From Anoplopoma fimbria (Eukaryota > Chordata > Actinopteri > Perciformes > Anoplopomatidae), in contig NC_072460.1 of NCBI RefSeq assembly GCF_027596085.1, forward strand, positions 14,450,326-14,514,325: a stretch of 64,000 bases of DNA. The letters are read 5' to 3'. Below the pieces are notes generated by a model. It did not search any database and was not told where the DNA came from. It saw nothing but the letters and a program-made list of their open reading frames with translations. Position 1 is the first letter of the stretch. Every line of letters begins with the position of its first letter. Positions 26,982 through 40,787 of this stretch are shown here, piece by piece. The position numbers and the translations under genes are program-made.

Positions 26982-29912
26982 TTCTTCTCTTCACACACAC
27001 TGTTTGGCCCAGGTCCCAGTCATGCTACTCCTCCATTAAGGATCCTTGTGGCAGTGGGGCTGCCCTATTCAATGCCTGCGTCCTGTTTGATCCCATCCTA
27101 GATTTCAAAGGGAGACACCTGATCCCCACCCTGGGTGAGGTGGGTGCAGCAGGAGAGGGGTGGGCATGGGGAAGGACAGTGGGCAGGGAGTACAATGTTT
27201 GTAATAGATGGGTATCGACAGAATCCTGGTCCCCTCTCTCTCTCTGCCTTTTTCCTCTCTTTCTCTGCCTCTCTCTCCCAAGGATCGTGTTTCATTGGAA
27301 AGATGGACAGGCGGTCGGTCAGGTGGGCTGGGGTTGAGCTTGTGGTCTACTCATATGTCAAATCCTCTACATGAGGGGCCTCATCTATGAACTGCAGAGT
27401 TTTGTGTGTAAACGGTAGCCTACCTGCCCCAGTTCCACGCTTAAGAGTTTTCAATTATTTCTTGCGCTTGAGAATATGTGTATATTAAAGACCCGCTACT
27501 GCCCACGTATATGAACAAACCGTTCATGGAACACAAGTGTATGCGTATGTTAATTCCCAAATCACAGACACAACCAACTTCATTGGTTGGTTTTATGTAA
27601 ATGTCAAGGTGGGACATTCTTTTAAGCCGTGTTTGTATTCACTTGATCCCTATATGTGCATGTTATATTTGATAACTCTGTTTGGGTTTTATCTTCATTT
27701 TTTTTTTATTGTTGGTTAAAAACAAGAACCTAATACTCTTGTGTCTCATTAAACTAAATGTAATTTGGTGACAGGAGCCAGTGTTTGATTTGAAACAAGA
27801 GAAAAAATATTCTATGTTGAAATTTTGTTTTTGATATGGTGCCTAATGTCTCTTTTGTGAACTGCTTTTTTCCATCACTTTAAAGCCCTGAAACATATTT
27901 TCTCAATTAGCTTTATAATACAAATGATGTGATCCTACATTAGCGCAGAAAGTTCCTGCCAAAGTCTGAACAATTTCGGTTTTCACATGAGAGATTTCTG
28001 TCTTCGCTCTTCTCAAGTGGTTGGTACAATGTCAGGCATCTCATCACTTTTGTCATTGACTATATTTCTGGACAAGCCACTTAAGAGTGAGTCCTACACA
28101 TGTATAAATGCCAAGTTAAATATTTTGCCTCAGCTGATCTCATCTTAGATATCTGTGATATCTGTATTCTTTACACTGGGGACATGATTAAATTACATTA
28201 AGACATCCAGACACTGTTGATGTAGAATATGTAGGTGGGAGATGATTGCTCATCTGTGTGTACATGCATGCTAAATACTAACTTTCTTGTGTACAGGCAG
28301 TTTACACCGATTTCGAGCCTGGCAACACACGTTTTGGTAATTAAGGCCCCAGGTTTAGGTTTAGGTTGAAAGATATTTAAGCTCTGATCTTAAGTCCACA
28401 GTAAACTCTTTATTGACAGCTTCCCTTCTCTAAATCATTGTCACATTTTCTCTTTATCACTACTTCTGCGTCTGTTGCTTCTTATTCTTCTTCGTCTTCT
28501 TCTTCTCCTCTTTTTATATTGTGCACTTTTCTTTCTCAGCAATTTCTCATTGCGTGTGAAAAGTGTTTTGAATGAAATTCTTGAGTCAGAGCAAGGTCAG
28601 GTTTGACCTGTAATAAACGTGGACCCTGGGGGCCTAATGTGTTCTGGAGCAATGGTAGGAATTTTTACAGTTCAAACACAGGCCCGAACGCCTTCCAAGC
28701 AGGTGGAATTTCTGCCAGCAGATGTGTCTGTTTTGCACTCAGGCTTTTTGAATGTGAAAGGACTACCTTGGCCCTGATTGTTGACACAAGGCAGTAATCT
28801 CAAGTTCTGGCCTCATCCGTCTGACATGTAAACAGATGTTTAAAATTTGTTTGTTCAGACACAAACACAAATTTTGTGCAATCATACAGCATATATACAT
28901 TACAGCATACCCTCTACTGTACCTTACCCAGGTAGAAGTGACTACATTGTTTTGACGTTGACATTCAGAAGTCTGAGTCTGTGTGAAGAACCACAATAGT
29001 TTTTATGAAAATGTTGGACACAGACAAATTGTTTATCTCAGAGGCATAAACCTTTCTTTCCCTTCCTTATACAGCAATGGAGAAACCTTGTCCCTTCGTG
29101 CAATGATAAAGGCTAGTCCACTGGTGCACCTTGGTGTTCTAATAAACTGAACTCATCTTGATCTGATCTTTAAGGACCAATGAGAGTTCTAAAGAAAGAC
29201 CTTGATTTGTGCTTTTCATTTCCAGCAATTGGCAGGATACACCAAAAGAAAGTCCTCCAATAGTTATTTCAGTTGAGACATCAGAGGACACAATACACTT
29301 CTATATACAGAGAAATATTTTAGCCATTGTCAAGAGTTGTACGTTTGGATTTTAGTCCGTAAAAGGGATCCTTAGAATCTGCAGAACTATGATTCTTTTT
29401 TACTCTTAAATCCCCTGTGCATCCATAAAAATTCTGGACAGCAATAAAGTGGAAAACTTCTGACGCAAGATTCTTTGTGCACATGTGTGTGTGTAAAAGG
29501 TGTCTCTGGGGCAAGTTGCTCCACTTTGTCACATACTCAGAGACACTAAACATGCACCTGTGTCTGGAGCTGTGCCTGTAATGTGCACACAGCTGTCAAG
29601 CTGTCAAGAGTTTCACCTCTAGTTTGATTTTTAATCAATATTTATGTGCGGCACAGGAGATGGCTTTACATAATTGATTTTGCAACAAGCAGCCATGTTG
29701 ACGAAATGGTTAAGAAAGTGGCTTTCTCACAGAGCAGCATGTTGGGATCCGTGGTGGTCTTTATCCTTTTCTTTATGAGGTGAATTAATGAAGCACACAG
29801 CAGCTCATTATGGGAGTTTTTTTTGCAGCAGGGGTATGTCAGCAGAAGCTAACACCTTTTACCATTTGTACAGTATGCATGCTCTGTTACATGCATGCAA
29901 CAAATCATGTGT

Positions 29913-29913
<1 letters not shown>
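26982..29913. other. Non-coding, no gene confirmed
   Basis: A GC-rich island at about 27000-27190 carries an open frame with protein-like segments, but no splice signals that I can place and no recognisable domain. A TTC-rich patch lies near 28480-28510. The rest is AT-rich unique sequence. Confidence 0.35.

Positions 29914-29993
<80 letters not shown>
29914..29993. repeat. (AC)n microsatellite
   Basis: About 40 uninterrupted AC units. Confidence 0.97.
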
Positions 29994-29994
<1 letters not shown>

Positions 29995-31906
29995 CTCCAT
30001 AACCTCCCGAAAGGTTATGTAATTATCTGTACTTAAGCCGTGAGAAAGTTCACACAGTAGAAACATAATGTTTCATCAATTAACCTGAACTCCCACCAAG
30101 CAATAAAAATCTATCCATTTCAAGATATTACATCACCACCAAAGCCATTTACATTGTGCTCAGGCTTTCTGGTTTTGGCAGGAAACCTCCACTGAATTTC
30201 CATATGTGGTACCCACAAAGCTGTGGAGTTTTACGCAATTCTGCTTATTTAGCCAAATTGGCAGTAATGCCATTACTGTGGCTAAGCAGGCCACCTTGTA
30301 GCTCCTTACAAGATCCCCTATGAATTGTAGTATAGTCTGTCACCAGTAGTCACGCCTGAAAGCCTTATGGTAAAGCATGACAGCCTGCACATTCATTACA
30401 GCAGTGTTAAAACCATTTGGACACAGTGTGTGTTAATAAAAGCACAATCAGCAATAAGGAAAAACAGATCTGTCTCTCCTTTGGAGGTTTTATGGTGCTA
30501 CATAATCATGCCTTGTAAACAGTTTATTTCATGCAATGAAAAGGTAACGAGCCACACTGAACAAATAGCAAGGTGGGTTAGTTTTCCCAAAATACTTCTC
30601 ATAATTTGTCATTATGGACCATGTTTATGTTAACTTTAGCCTTGCGAGTCCTCTTCATCTCCCCTCATCTCCAGCCACATTCCTCCAGATGGGACCGGGT
30701 GTGTTTGAGTCTGCACTCCAAGTTCTTGTGCAACTTCAACTTCATCACCTGTCATATCAAAAGACATGCTTTTCTTCAGGTTTTCTGGAGATAATCGGCC
30801 ATAAAATATCTGCAGTGACAAAAATCCAATTGATTTAGATTAACATGGAAAAACAGTAACCTCCCCACGGCTCCGACCCGTGTTATGGTTTCCAAATTGA
30901 AACTCAAGCCCGCAGAATGTCATACAGCAATACAATGCAGCGTGCTGGCCATGCTGTGCTCAGCATATGTGGGCAGGATTGGTTTACTAGAGTCCGATGT
31001 TTTATTTATGCGTCAGTAGGTTTTTTTGTGTGCGTGTGTTTGTGTGTGTGTGTCTGTCTGTCATGAGGGCATGCACCCGTGTGTTTAAAGGAACATGAAG
31101 GAACACTAATCAACAGTCTATTACAAATGTGATTGATGAACTTTGGCACACCACTGCAGCCAAAACTTGCATGGGCCACATTGCTTTTGTGCGTGTGTAT
31201 TACCTTGTGCAAGCACATGTCTGTGTATCCATATGTGGATGATATTTTATTCAGCAGATGTCACTGCCCTGGTCACGCTCATCTGAACAGGAAGACTCAC
31301 AGATGCAACCTTAAACCACGGGCTTGGATGACTCTCTTGTAATAACCCTGACATCATTAAAAATAAAGGGGGAACATGACAATTACCACCTATTAGAGTC
31401 AGTCTAGCTCAGCCGCACTCTGTCTGCATTGAGTACAAAGCCATGGCTGGTGGTAAGAAGATCTTCTGTATTGACAGATTTTATTTAAATTGCAATTTTT
31501 ATCGTTCATTTAATGAAAGTTTTGGAAAATGTCCTCATAAGCTATTAAATTTTGTCTGAACTATTGTGTGTCTCTGGACAGGACAACTGAGTAATACAGA
31601 GATAACCTGAAAGCTTTTAAATTTGATTCTCCCTCCTTGCAAAGACATAAATAAAATGAATTCAAGATGTAACCTGGCCATAAATGTGTTTTACAAGCAC
31701 GTTCTTCACCAACATGTTGACCAGCATAATCAGAGCAGGAATCCTCCAGTGATCTGACTTCAGAGGAGGGAGGAAGTAATTTGGTCTGAAAGCTGTGCTC
31801 TCTGGCCAAAACCCTACTCAGAGATGAATCTCTGGGTTACATTAGCTCTGAACTCTGTTTATCTCATCGTCCACTTCAGAATTGACTGTGATGGATGCTT
31901 GTCTCT

Positions 31907-31908
<2 letters not shown>
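29994..31908. other. Non-coding, no gene seen
   Basis: Unique sequence with a short degenerate GTGT patch at 31027-31055. No coding stretch is convincing. Confidence 0.4.

Positions 31909-31957
<49 letters not shown>
31909..31957. repeat. (AT)n microsatellite
   Basis: About 24 uninterrupted AT units. It is self-complementary and prone to cruciform extrusion; the only long AT array in a window otherwise dominated by CA/TG. Confidence 0.96.
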
Positions 31958-31960
<3 letters not shown>

Positions 31961-33107
31961 CTTTGGGTGTGTTAGGGTGTCTGTGATTTTCAATCCTACT
32001 CTCTTTCATCACCATTTTGCCTTTCACCCTTGCACTCTTCTCCTATCTTCATTTCTGCTTCCTTCACCTTAACTTGATAACTTATTATACTTTAATGTAT
32101 GTCTTCACTCTTCATCTTCGGACACACTTAAGGTTCTTGCAGCCAGATTATGAAATTGACACTGGAAAGCCATTAATGCAGGCTCTCTAAGAGTTCTGTG
32201 TACACCTTTCCAATCCCTCAAATGTAAACACTTTAACGATTCCTAGCGTATTTCCAATGCAGTGTTTGGTAATACGTGACAGGAAGTATACTGGACCCAA
32301 GCTCTCTAGCAACTCAGTTCAACTGAAAAGGTTTGTAAAGATGGTTTGTAAGCAAAAGCAGTAGTGGTCCAGTGATTGCATTTAAATCCACTCAGAGCAT
32401 GAATTCCACATTTACGATAAGGCTGGAGTGTTTTTACCAGAGTAGGGAATACTTAACATGCTGTCTGAGTTACTTCTCAAGAGTCCAGCATGCCTGTGTT
32501 TCTGACATTGATACAACCAGTGACATATAGCTAAATTGTAACTAAAGACCTCAGTTTCACCTTTGGTGTAGCCTAAATGTAAATCATGAGAAGGAAATAT
32601 ACACACAACCCTCTCTCATCCACTTAACGGTCATGGATAAACACCTTTGCCCCTTTTAATTCGGTATATAAGGTGAGATAGTTGCCAAATCCTTTATCTA
32701 TAGGCATTGACATATGTTATAATTGCCGGTGTCTGGTAACAGTGAGTTACCCACTCAATATGTATGACAGAACGTGTTAGGCTTTGATTAATAGATTGCA
32801 TCGGAGAACATTGTGGCAGTGATTTTCCATGGCCGTCTACCCAACCGCATACATCAAGAATACGCTTCTAAACTGCGAGTGTGAGGCACAGCCATAAACA
32901 CATGTTAATGGCTATGGACACCTGCAAATACTTCACTGTTGGGCCTCTTTCTCACACACATACACACACATATCTGTCCAGTTAGCTGCTAAAACATCTG
33001 CGTCTGTCAGAGTGGGTGTACGTAGTGAAAGTTTGGTGGTTTTCCATTTGATTATTTCTTGTGCGTCATCTCCATATGTGTGCAAGCTCTCTTTCTCTCC
33101 CCCACAG
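31958..33107. other. Non-coding, no gene seen
   Basis: Pyrimidine-rich patches near 32020-32070 and 33090-33107; no gene supported. Confidence 0.4.
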
Positions 33108-33177
33108 ACAATCCCACCTGCAGACTAGCGATGGAGACCACCTGGTCACAATCAGTCAGGGCCAGGGGTTAAAATAA
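33108..33177 (+). CDS. Candidate small terminal exon, weak
   Basis: A very strong acceptor (CTCTCTTTCTCTCCCCCACAG, AG at 33106-33107) precedes 22 open codons and TAA. The frame reads QSHLQTSDGDHLVTISQGQG then LK. A second frame is also open over most of the stretch, so coding potential is ambiguous. No donor, partner exon or known domain was identified. Confidence 0.15.
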
Positions 33178-36100
33178 TTGTGTCTTTAGTGTGGTGGAAA
33201 AGGCTCATGAAGGGATTGGCAAGGCAGGAAGGAAGGAGGATTGAGTTGGACTTGACAAAGTGTGATGCAACCACACTTACCAGAACTGAACACCTTCAAA
33301 ATGCATTCATCTGCGTTTGTCGACTCTGAATCGACCTCTGAATCTTTCCAAGCGCTCGTCCATGACGGATGTGGTTACCGTGTCATGCCAGCTTAAATAC
33401 GGAAATACTGTAAAACCACACTTGCAAGTCATAGCTCCACTTGCATTCCTCTGATGTATTACAAAAAATAGCTGCAAGCAGGAAAGAATTTTTATGGCTC
33501 AAAATGGGACAGATCACACATTTCAAATAACTAAATGTTTCCTGTAAGATAAATTAGGTCACGGGCAAACGTTAACTGGCCCCAAGGCTGTCTGGTACTT
33601 ATTTTTCAAACTTTTGACATCTTACATCTGACCTTTAACTCAGGAAGTAACGCTAATGTCACAGCGTATGGTATCTGCTACCATGGCACACTATGGAGCC
33701 CAGGTAATCATCCGCAGCTGCCTACAAGCACACAGAGACAGAAACATTTGAGATTCTTTAGGATTTTTTGTTTTGTAAAACCAGAGTAAGCCAGCGGATT
33801 GACACTGACACGATCAGACAGTGGAACAAAAGATGGTAACCATTGGGTTGATCCACACAACGGCAGCGATTTCCTGTCACCTCTGGCCCGTTACTGAGGC
33901 TCAGCCCCCCTTTACGGCGCAAAGTGTCAATCTCTAGGTAAAACTAAGCTGGAGCTCGTCAAGGACAAAGAAAAACAGACTGTCTTGAGGAACATGTTTT
34001 CTTTTTGCAGCTCTGTGATACTGTAAGCTCTTGTAAGGTAGGACGAGTGCCAATGGAGACCATATGGTTTCCTGCAGAGCATGGAATGTTTTTGACAGCA
34101 CCTGCCTCTCACCATTCATCTCTGTCTACACACTGAAGCAATGCTGATTAGTTGTGTAGTTTGGACCCTGATTGTCTGAGAGTGGCCATGGGTGTGTATA
34201 TCTGTAGACACTTAAATGTAATAGTGCTTTTTTAAACAGTTTGACAGCGCAGACCTATCACTCCGTTTTTGTTTGCCCACTTCAACTTCAGCGTTCAGTG
34301 TGGTTTCAGGAGTAGCTGGAAGTCGTTGGCTTAAAATAGCTATCAGTCGCGGTGTTTTATCCTGCACTTACATACTCTGCCAGACACAGACTCAGTGCCA
34401 TCTCTGATGTGATGAAATCAACCAGTGGGATTGTCAGCTGGTTTTAATGCTCGCCTTGTCTCTGTGCCATGTCATTCTTTCCAAAAAAGTTTAATTTTGT
34501 CTGTCTTCTATCTCTCCCTCTCCCTCTTTCTCTGTCTTTATCCTTTCTCTCCTAGTTCGTTTTTCCAGTCAAGATGCAAACCAGAGCTGGCCCCTGACGG
34601 AAAGACACAAGATGAGGTTGTTGCTACAATAAGCATCTCTTAACAAACAAAGAAATAAGTGTGAAAGCCAAGGCTGTTCACTGTACCCCGGCACTCCGCC
34701 TGACATGTGGCCGACACTCTGCAGACCCCTCGACGTGGCAGCAGGAATACGTGAGATCATCAAGGACTCGCAGGACATAATGCAAACAGGACATTTGTCA
34801 TTCAGACACTGTTTGGTCAGGTTGATATGGGCTGAACTTCATTGACTATTTTCTGTCTTTTGTGGCTACAAATTTGCTTCCTTGAAATATAGCCCCTATT
34901 TTTTCCATAGAATTAAGATGTTTAAATCTGTCCAGACAACAGTATGACACTGTTCACCCCCATTAATTGAGAGGCCAGATGTGAATTTGACCTGACTGAT
35001 GGACATTTCTTCTGCTTTTGATTTATTTGTTTTCTTTGTGCTGTTGTTATACTTGCAAGCTTCTTTGTCGCCACGCTGTCTGCAACCATATCTTACCCAA
35101 GGAGATCATAAACTTGGAACTATAGTCTTGTATCTTGTCCATGATCTGAGACCAAAGTTTAGGACCGTGAAGCTCATTTCATCTCATCCCTCCAAAGGGG
35201 ATTCTGGATTTGACTTCCAGTCTTGGCCAACAGGGTGTGCTTAAGCAAGAATTAATGATTAACTAGCACCTGGGGTGCTGCTGAAGAGCTGACCTTGTGC
35301 TCTGATCTCCCCAGCAATGAAATAAAAAGAATAAAGATCCACATATGGGATATTGTTTTCACAATTAAAACCACAAGCCTTTTGAAGGTAGTTTTTCATC
35401 CAACAGAAGCTTAATTTTTCTAATTTGTTTCTGAAGTTGATGTTGTGCTGATATTGAGTTAATAAAGTAGGTCAAGAAAGACTTCTGGTTTGTCTACTTC
35501 TCTATTGTTCACCAGGCTACTGATGCTGATGATTCCATATAAACGCATGACTCATACAAAGACATCGTTATTGATCATCGCACTTCCCATTTCCATCGCT
35601 CTCTTTCACACGCAGACACATGTGCATGTGGGTGTGTACAAGAGGCATGTGTTGTATGTGGTTTGGATCATGGTGATGTCATTTTACAAACATTCAGCAC
35701 TGCATGCTTGTCAAGATTGAAGAGATGAAAGCACAGGAAGTCAGTGAGAAACTTTAAATCTTGTCCACAGGCAGAAAGTTCTGACTCTGGAATTACATGC
35801 ACAACGATACATTCTTACCCAGATTGCTCTGCATATTCTGTGCTCTTCTGTGCTCAGCACAGACCTAAAACAGAAGCTGTCCTACAGCCATGAAACTTTA
35901 ACTCATGGTGAACTCTAGCTGACTGCGAGTCGAGTTACAGACTGGTCTAATGACATCCAAAGCATCTAAATTGCAAAAAATTTACTATTTCGGTCACACT
36001 TTTTCATTGCTGTTGAGATGTGGCAAAGTTTGTATGAATGGAGAGTGACCGTTGTGAAATAAAGCTTGGTGGAGGATTGGTAAGAGTATTAACGTTTCGG

Positions 36101-36898
36101 CATAGTGTAGTCACAGGATGATGAGAAGTGGTCTTGTGTGGTCCCACTGGGTTTAGGATGGAGTTAGTCAGAGGTTTACGAATGGAGTGGAAGAGACATC
36201 TTTATGGCTCTGAGACCATCTCTTGTAGCTAGACAACACTAAACACCAGAAGAACTCAGCTCAGCCGACCGCATGGAGCCCCAGAACATGACGTGTATGG
36301 ATTTGAAGGTGTGTGTGTGGGTTTGCACGTGCACCCATATGTTTGTGTTGCCACCTCCATTAAGAGTAGAGTACATCTGCAGAAGCAATTTTGAAAGGGC
36401 ATCCATTCCTAAAAACTTAGCTGAGCTTCTCGCCCCTTTCTGTGAACTCTAAGGGGTAAAGTGATAAAGTAAAATCTTCATATCACAGAGAATCAAGCTA
36501 GACATGGTCTTCATCTAATAAGAATGTTTTCTATGGCAAAGCGCGAGTGGAAAAACACAGCAGCAATTACTGTGAAAGTTAAGCTTGGCCATAAACGCAG
36601 GCTGGAAATGCTTACTGCAACATTCAGCAGTGTAACACGGTAAGCACCTTCATTGCGTAGACACAGGATATTGAAATTTCTTTGGGTTCCATAATGAAAT
36701 GATTATGAAACAGTCCCCATCTTAGAGTGAAGGGGCTGAGCTCTGTGCCGAACAGAGGGTGAAGCCGTTCCATCTTTTCCCAGTTAAAGAGGCTTAGAGT
36801 GCAGCCATCTTATTCCAGTGACCTGCGTTGATTAGAGAAGTGTCTGGCATGGAGGCAGGGTGTGTCTGCCAAACTTCAACCACCCAAGAACAGTATAT

Positions 36899-36901
<3 letters not shown>
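33178..36901. other. Non-coding, no gene seen
   Basis: Unique sequence. A pyrimidine-rich patch at 34500-34560 explains the Leu/Ser-rich open frame there. Short duplications such as TTCTGTGCTC repeated at about 35838-35860 occur. No gene is supported. Confidence 0.4.

Positions 36902-36986
<85 letters not shown>
36902..36986. repeat. (AC)n microsatellite
   Basis: About 42 uninterrupted AC units. Confidence 0.97.
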
Positions 36987-36990
<4 letters not shown>

Positions 36991-39900
36991 TCAAATTAAA
37001 ACGTACCCTTTTTTTAGCATATGCTTAAAAGCTGACTGTTTGAAAATGTAACTGCTCTCTTAACTTTAGGAATTCATACCTAAAAATGAAAACCGCAGAT
37101 CCGAGTGAGTCTCGGTTTCACATCATTTCCAGTTATTCAGGATCAATTAGCAGCTTCATTCCAGTCTGCTGACGTTTCCTTCAATCTACGTGGGATTTAA
37201 TAAGGTGAGCAGCATCTTGTGAAAGTTTTTTTTTGTGGTAAACTCATGAGAGTTAATCATTATTTTCTGCAGCACAAAGCAGATTGTTGTATTTAACCGT
37301 TGTGTGACATATTCCATAAATGACTCCTACCGAGCCTCTGCTGGGATGAAAATTGTTTATAAAATATATATAATTTATCCCTTAGCCCAAACCACAAAGC
37401 TGGGATAATTGCAGAGGGATATCTCACTAATAATCCAGCATCTTTTCTTTGACTCTTTTCTTTGTTTTACCATTTCATTATTTTTTGCCATCACGCCCTT
37501 CAGAGTATACAATCCTCATGAGCGTTTGACCCAGCCTCTCCCACCCGGGGAGAAGCACACCAAATAACTCAAGAAAAAGAAGAAAAAAAAAATCAGACAG
37601 ATGTGTTTGAAAGGAACATCTGTCCAGATCTATCCCCATGTCAAATGAGGTGCCAAGTACAATGAAACTCGAAGAATGTTTTTCTCAGAGAATGAAAAGG
37701 AAAAAGAAATTCTGTTGATGTTATCACTTGGCTTTATGTACCCAAGGAGCTCTTGAAGTAGATGAATAGACACCAATTTTCTCTCATAAGGCTTAGTTTC
37801 CTGTACTTTGACCAGAATAAATGCAGTAAGAGTATCTTTGGATGCCGTGTGAGTATTTTGGCAGAGATGATCCTCAGCCATGTCAAGGCCAGAAGGTGAT
37901 AGATTTTGGAATATAAAGACATTAGGTATTCAATATTACTTTGAACAGTGCTTTGGACTAAGAGCTGAATGTTGGCTCAAGGGACAACATTTTATTCAAG
38001 GGTTATTATTTAGAAATTGCTATGATCTGACAGAGAAGATCCCACTGCTGCCTTCCACTTGAATACAGTTGGCTTTTAAAAGGAAGATTCAGAATTATTA
38101 CATCTCAACTCTTTTTTTTCATGGTTTTGGCAGTGATTTCTATTGGTTTGCATAACATGGTGCACGCCAAAGTAACTGACGAGGTCTAGGAACGCGGTAG
38201 AATCACTCCAATTAAATCTGACAGGGGAAACAAACAAGTGTCAAGATGATCACACACCGACCTTACTATAAAGCAAATAATCTTCATCTGTCTGTGTGTC
38301 TGTTGGCACACTTGGCAGGTGCATTGCTGGGGACCCAAGGGAGTGCTGTGTCAACTTTGGTTCAATTTGGACAAGCAACACATTCAAAAGGATTAAAGTT
38401 TGAATAAACAAGTGTTGCCTAAGCATGTTGCCTGCAGCAGGCCATTCAATTTGGCTGCTGGATGCTCGACAACGCTGCAAGCTGCAAAACTTGGAGCCAA
38501 GCAATCGGCCAGCTCTGAATGGGCAAACCCTAAACGTCACTGCACTAGTTTAGTAAATAAGCCAAACGAACAGTGATCCCACCAAAATTGTTGGTTATAG
38601 TGCCTCATTACAACTATGTAAGTGTACCTCTAGGCAAGAACAGTAGGTCAAAGTTGAACTGGGAAGGTATACTTTGAGCTGTGATGCATGTTAACAACTG
38701 AAAGTTCAGATGATACCTATAATGGCTAAAAACAATTATAACTTGGGTTTATTTCAAACTTAGACTGCCCCTGTTTGTTGTCCTGTCTACTTCATTTTTT
38801 TTTTTGCATTCCCAATCTCAGTAATTAGTTACTATAACAATAGAAAATGCTCACAAAGACAATGTTAACATGCTGATGTATAGCAGGGCAATAAACCAAA
38901 AATTTGTCAAGTTCAACTAAACATTTTTATTGGCTAAACATTATTAAATTTGTCTCTGTGTGTGTAGGCTTATGTGTCATGTGTATCAACTATATGGCAA
39001 AACATTAACCTTCTGATGATAGCCACAACTTCCTCTGGGAAGAGCAAGCTCTGATCTAAACAGAAAACATCACGGGTAAATTCTCCCAAAACTATTTCTA
39101 TATCTCTTATTTTTGTTAAAAAGCAGCCTGGTTGCTTGTCATTAAATTAAATCAATTATTTAATAAATTAAACAAGACTTTTTGGGTGCAGAGACTTTGC
39201 TGGTGCATCAGTGCAACTTCGTCTTGAGCCCAGATAAAGTTCCAAAATTTACCATCTTATTGTAATGTGTTAGTGTACCAAAAGCTGCTAAGTAGCACTA
39301 GAAGGAAATCAGATGCTGACAGACTGGCTGTATAAAATATTTGAGACTATATTTGAGACTTTTATTCGTTTCCGCTGATGATTTATAGACTTTTATTCAT
39401 CCCATTAATTTAGCAGTATAAGCCTCAGCCTTATTCTTCATGATTTGCGCTCAATGTTGCTATGCTGCAAGATGTTCTCCATGCTCCATCTTCTTCGGTT
39501 TTCTGGTACTTGTTTTTACCAGATATATTGTGAGACCCTCAACTCAAAAAGGTCTTTCCATGATGCTCCACAGCACCAAACAAATGGCAGCTGCCTTAAG
39601 TGCAATCCAACACAAACTACATATATCTTCAAATGTGTTTTATGGTGTGGAGATCTCTTTATCCGTTTGTGGAAGACCTAGTCACTGAAGGTCTTCTTGC
39701 TCATTGCTCTCTCACTCCATACTTCTTTCTGTTCCCTTTGTACCTCTTCTCGTTCTGTCCAACCTTCACTGTGGAGCCTTAATGGCTTAAGCAGATGCTG
39801 TTTTGAAGCATCAGATAGTAGCTACTGTGTGGCAGAAGATGTGTTCTGGGTCTTTGTTTATGGCTGTAACTAAGCCCTGTAGGCCAGCACCAGCCCTGCT

Positions 39901-40496
39901 GTCTGTCAGATGTCTGCTGCAAGCCGCCACACACAGACCATACTGTGTTAGTGGTTTCACACAATCAATCCAGTAAATCCTATGTGCGAAAAACTTGCAT
40001 TACTGAAATCCATTTCCCAATATATGTAAGTGGTGCTGTAACACAACTTGCTCAACATAGCTAATGCATCACAATTAAACACACATCCGAACTGTTTTTT
40101 GTTAAAGTTACTACAATTAAGAGTTTTAAAATTGTGCAGTTGGTGGTGCATTTGGGTGCTGGTATTAAGGTCTGACAACAGAGCTTTGTCATACAGCTAC
40201 CACATACCTTGCATTCAAATGCCATGATGTGTGGAAACCCAACAGTAAAAACAAATAATCATGAAAAAATGTTAATAAATCTTGTCATTCATTTGACAAA
40301 TGGTGATACTGTATAGTTTACGAAAGTATTTTGCAGAGTTAAGATTCTAAGTAAGTTGCACTAGCTACACAACATCACATAAACACACCTTTCCTCTATG
40401 TGCGATATAAAAGGAGCTTTGACAAAATAATACAAAAAGCACTTTTTTGACACACTGGTCCTGATTGCATTTAATACCAACATCCTGAATTCTACA
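36987..40496. other. Non-coding, no gene seen
   Basis: AT-rich unique sequence. A short fragment at about 38848-38890 (GCTCACAAAGACAATGTTAACATGCTGATG) resembles part of repeat B in reverse orientation. No coding stretch is convincing. Confidence 0.4.
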
Positions 40497-40600
40497 TTAC
40501 ATTACATTACAGTCATTTAGCAGACGCTTTTATCCAAAGCGACTTACAGGAAGTGTATTCAACATAGGTATTCAAGAGAACTACTAGTCACCAGAAGTCA
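40497..40600 (+). repeat. Teleost interspersed repeat E
   Basis: ACATTACATTACATTACAG followed by TCATTTAGCAGACGCTTTTATCCAAAGCGACTTACAG is a phrase I know as extremely abundant in teleost genomes. The copy probably continues through GTATTCAAGAGAACTACTAGTCACCAG. Non-coding; class not assigned. Confidence 0.75.
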
Positions 40601-40692
40601 TAAGTGCATCTCCTTTCTTAAACAAGCATCTTAAAGCATAAACCAGAGCAAAAGTACAGTGCAGGAACAAATTACTACGAAAACAATAATTG

Positions 40693-40787
40693 CAACAGAC
40701 TAATACAAATACAATAAGTGCTACAAACTAATACGAATAGGATAAGTGCAGTAAACGAATACGAATACAATAAGTGCATGATAAGTG
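40693..40787. repeat. About 28-bp minisatellite, three to four copies
   Basis: Units run from GCAACAGACTAATACAAATA to CAATAAGT, with consensus GC..(A)CAAACTAATACGAATACAATAAGT, followed by a truncated GCATGATAAGT. It sits about 90 bp after the identifiable part of repeat E and may be the variable tail of that element. Confidence 0.75.

Noticed and set aside
27000..27190. GC-rich plus-strand frame with protein-like text (SCYSSIKDPCGSGAALFNA)
   Set aside because: The surrounding frame includes a CT microsatellite; no clear splice sites or known domain.
33275..33400. Minus-strand CTG/GTAAGTG donor preceded by an open stretch
   Set aside because: No acceptor can be placed upstream before an in-frame stop; perfect donors occur by chance at this window size.
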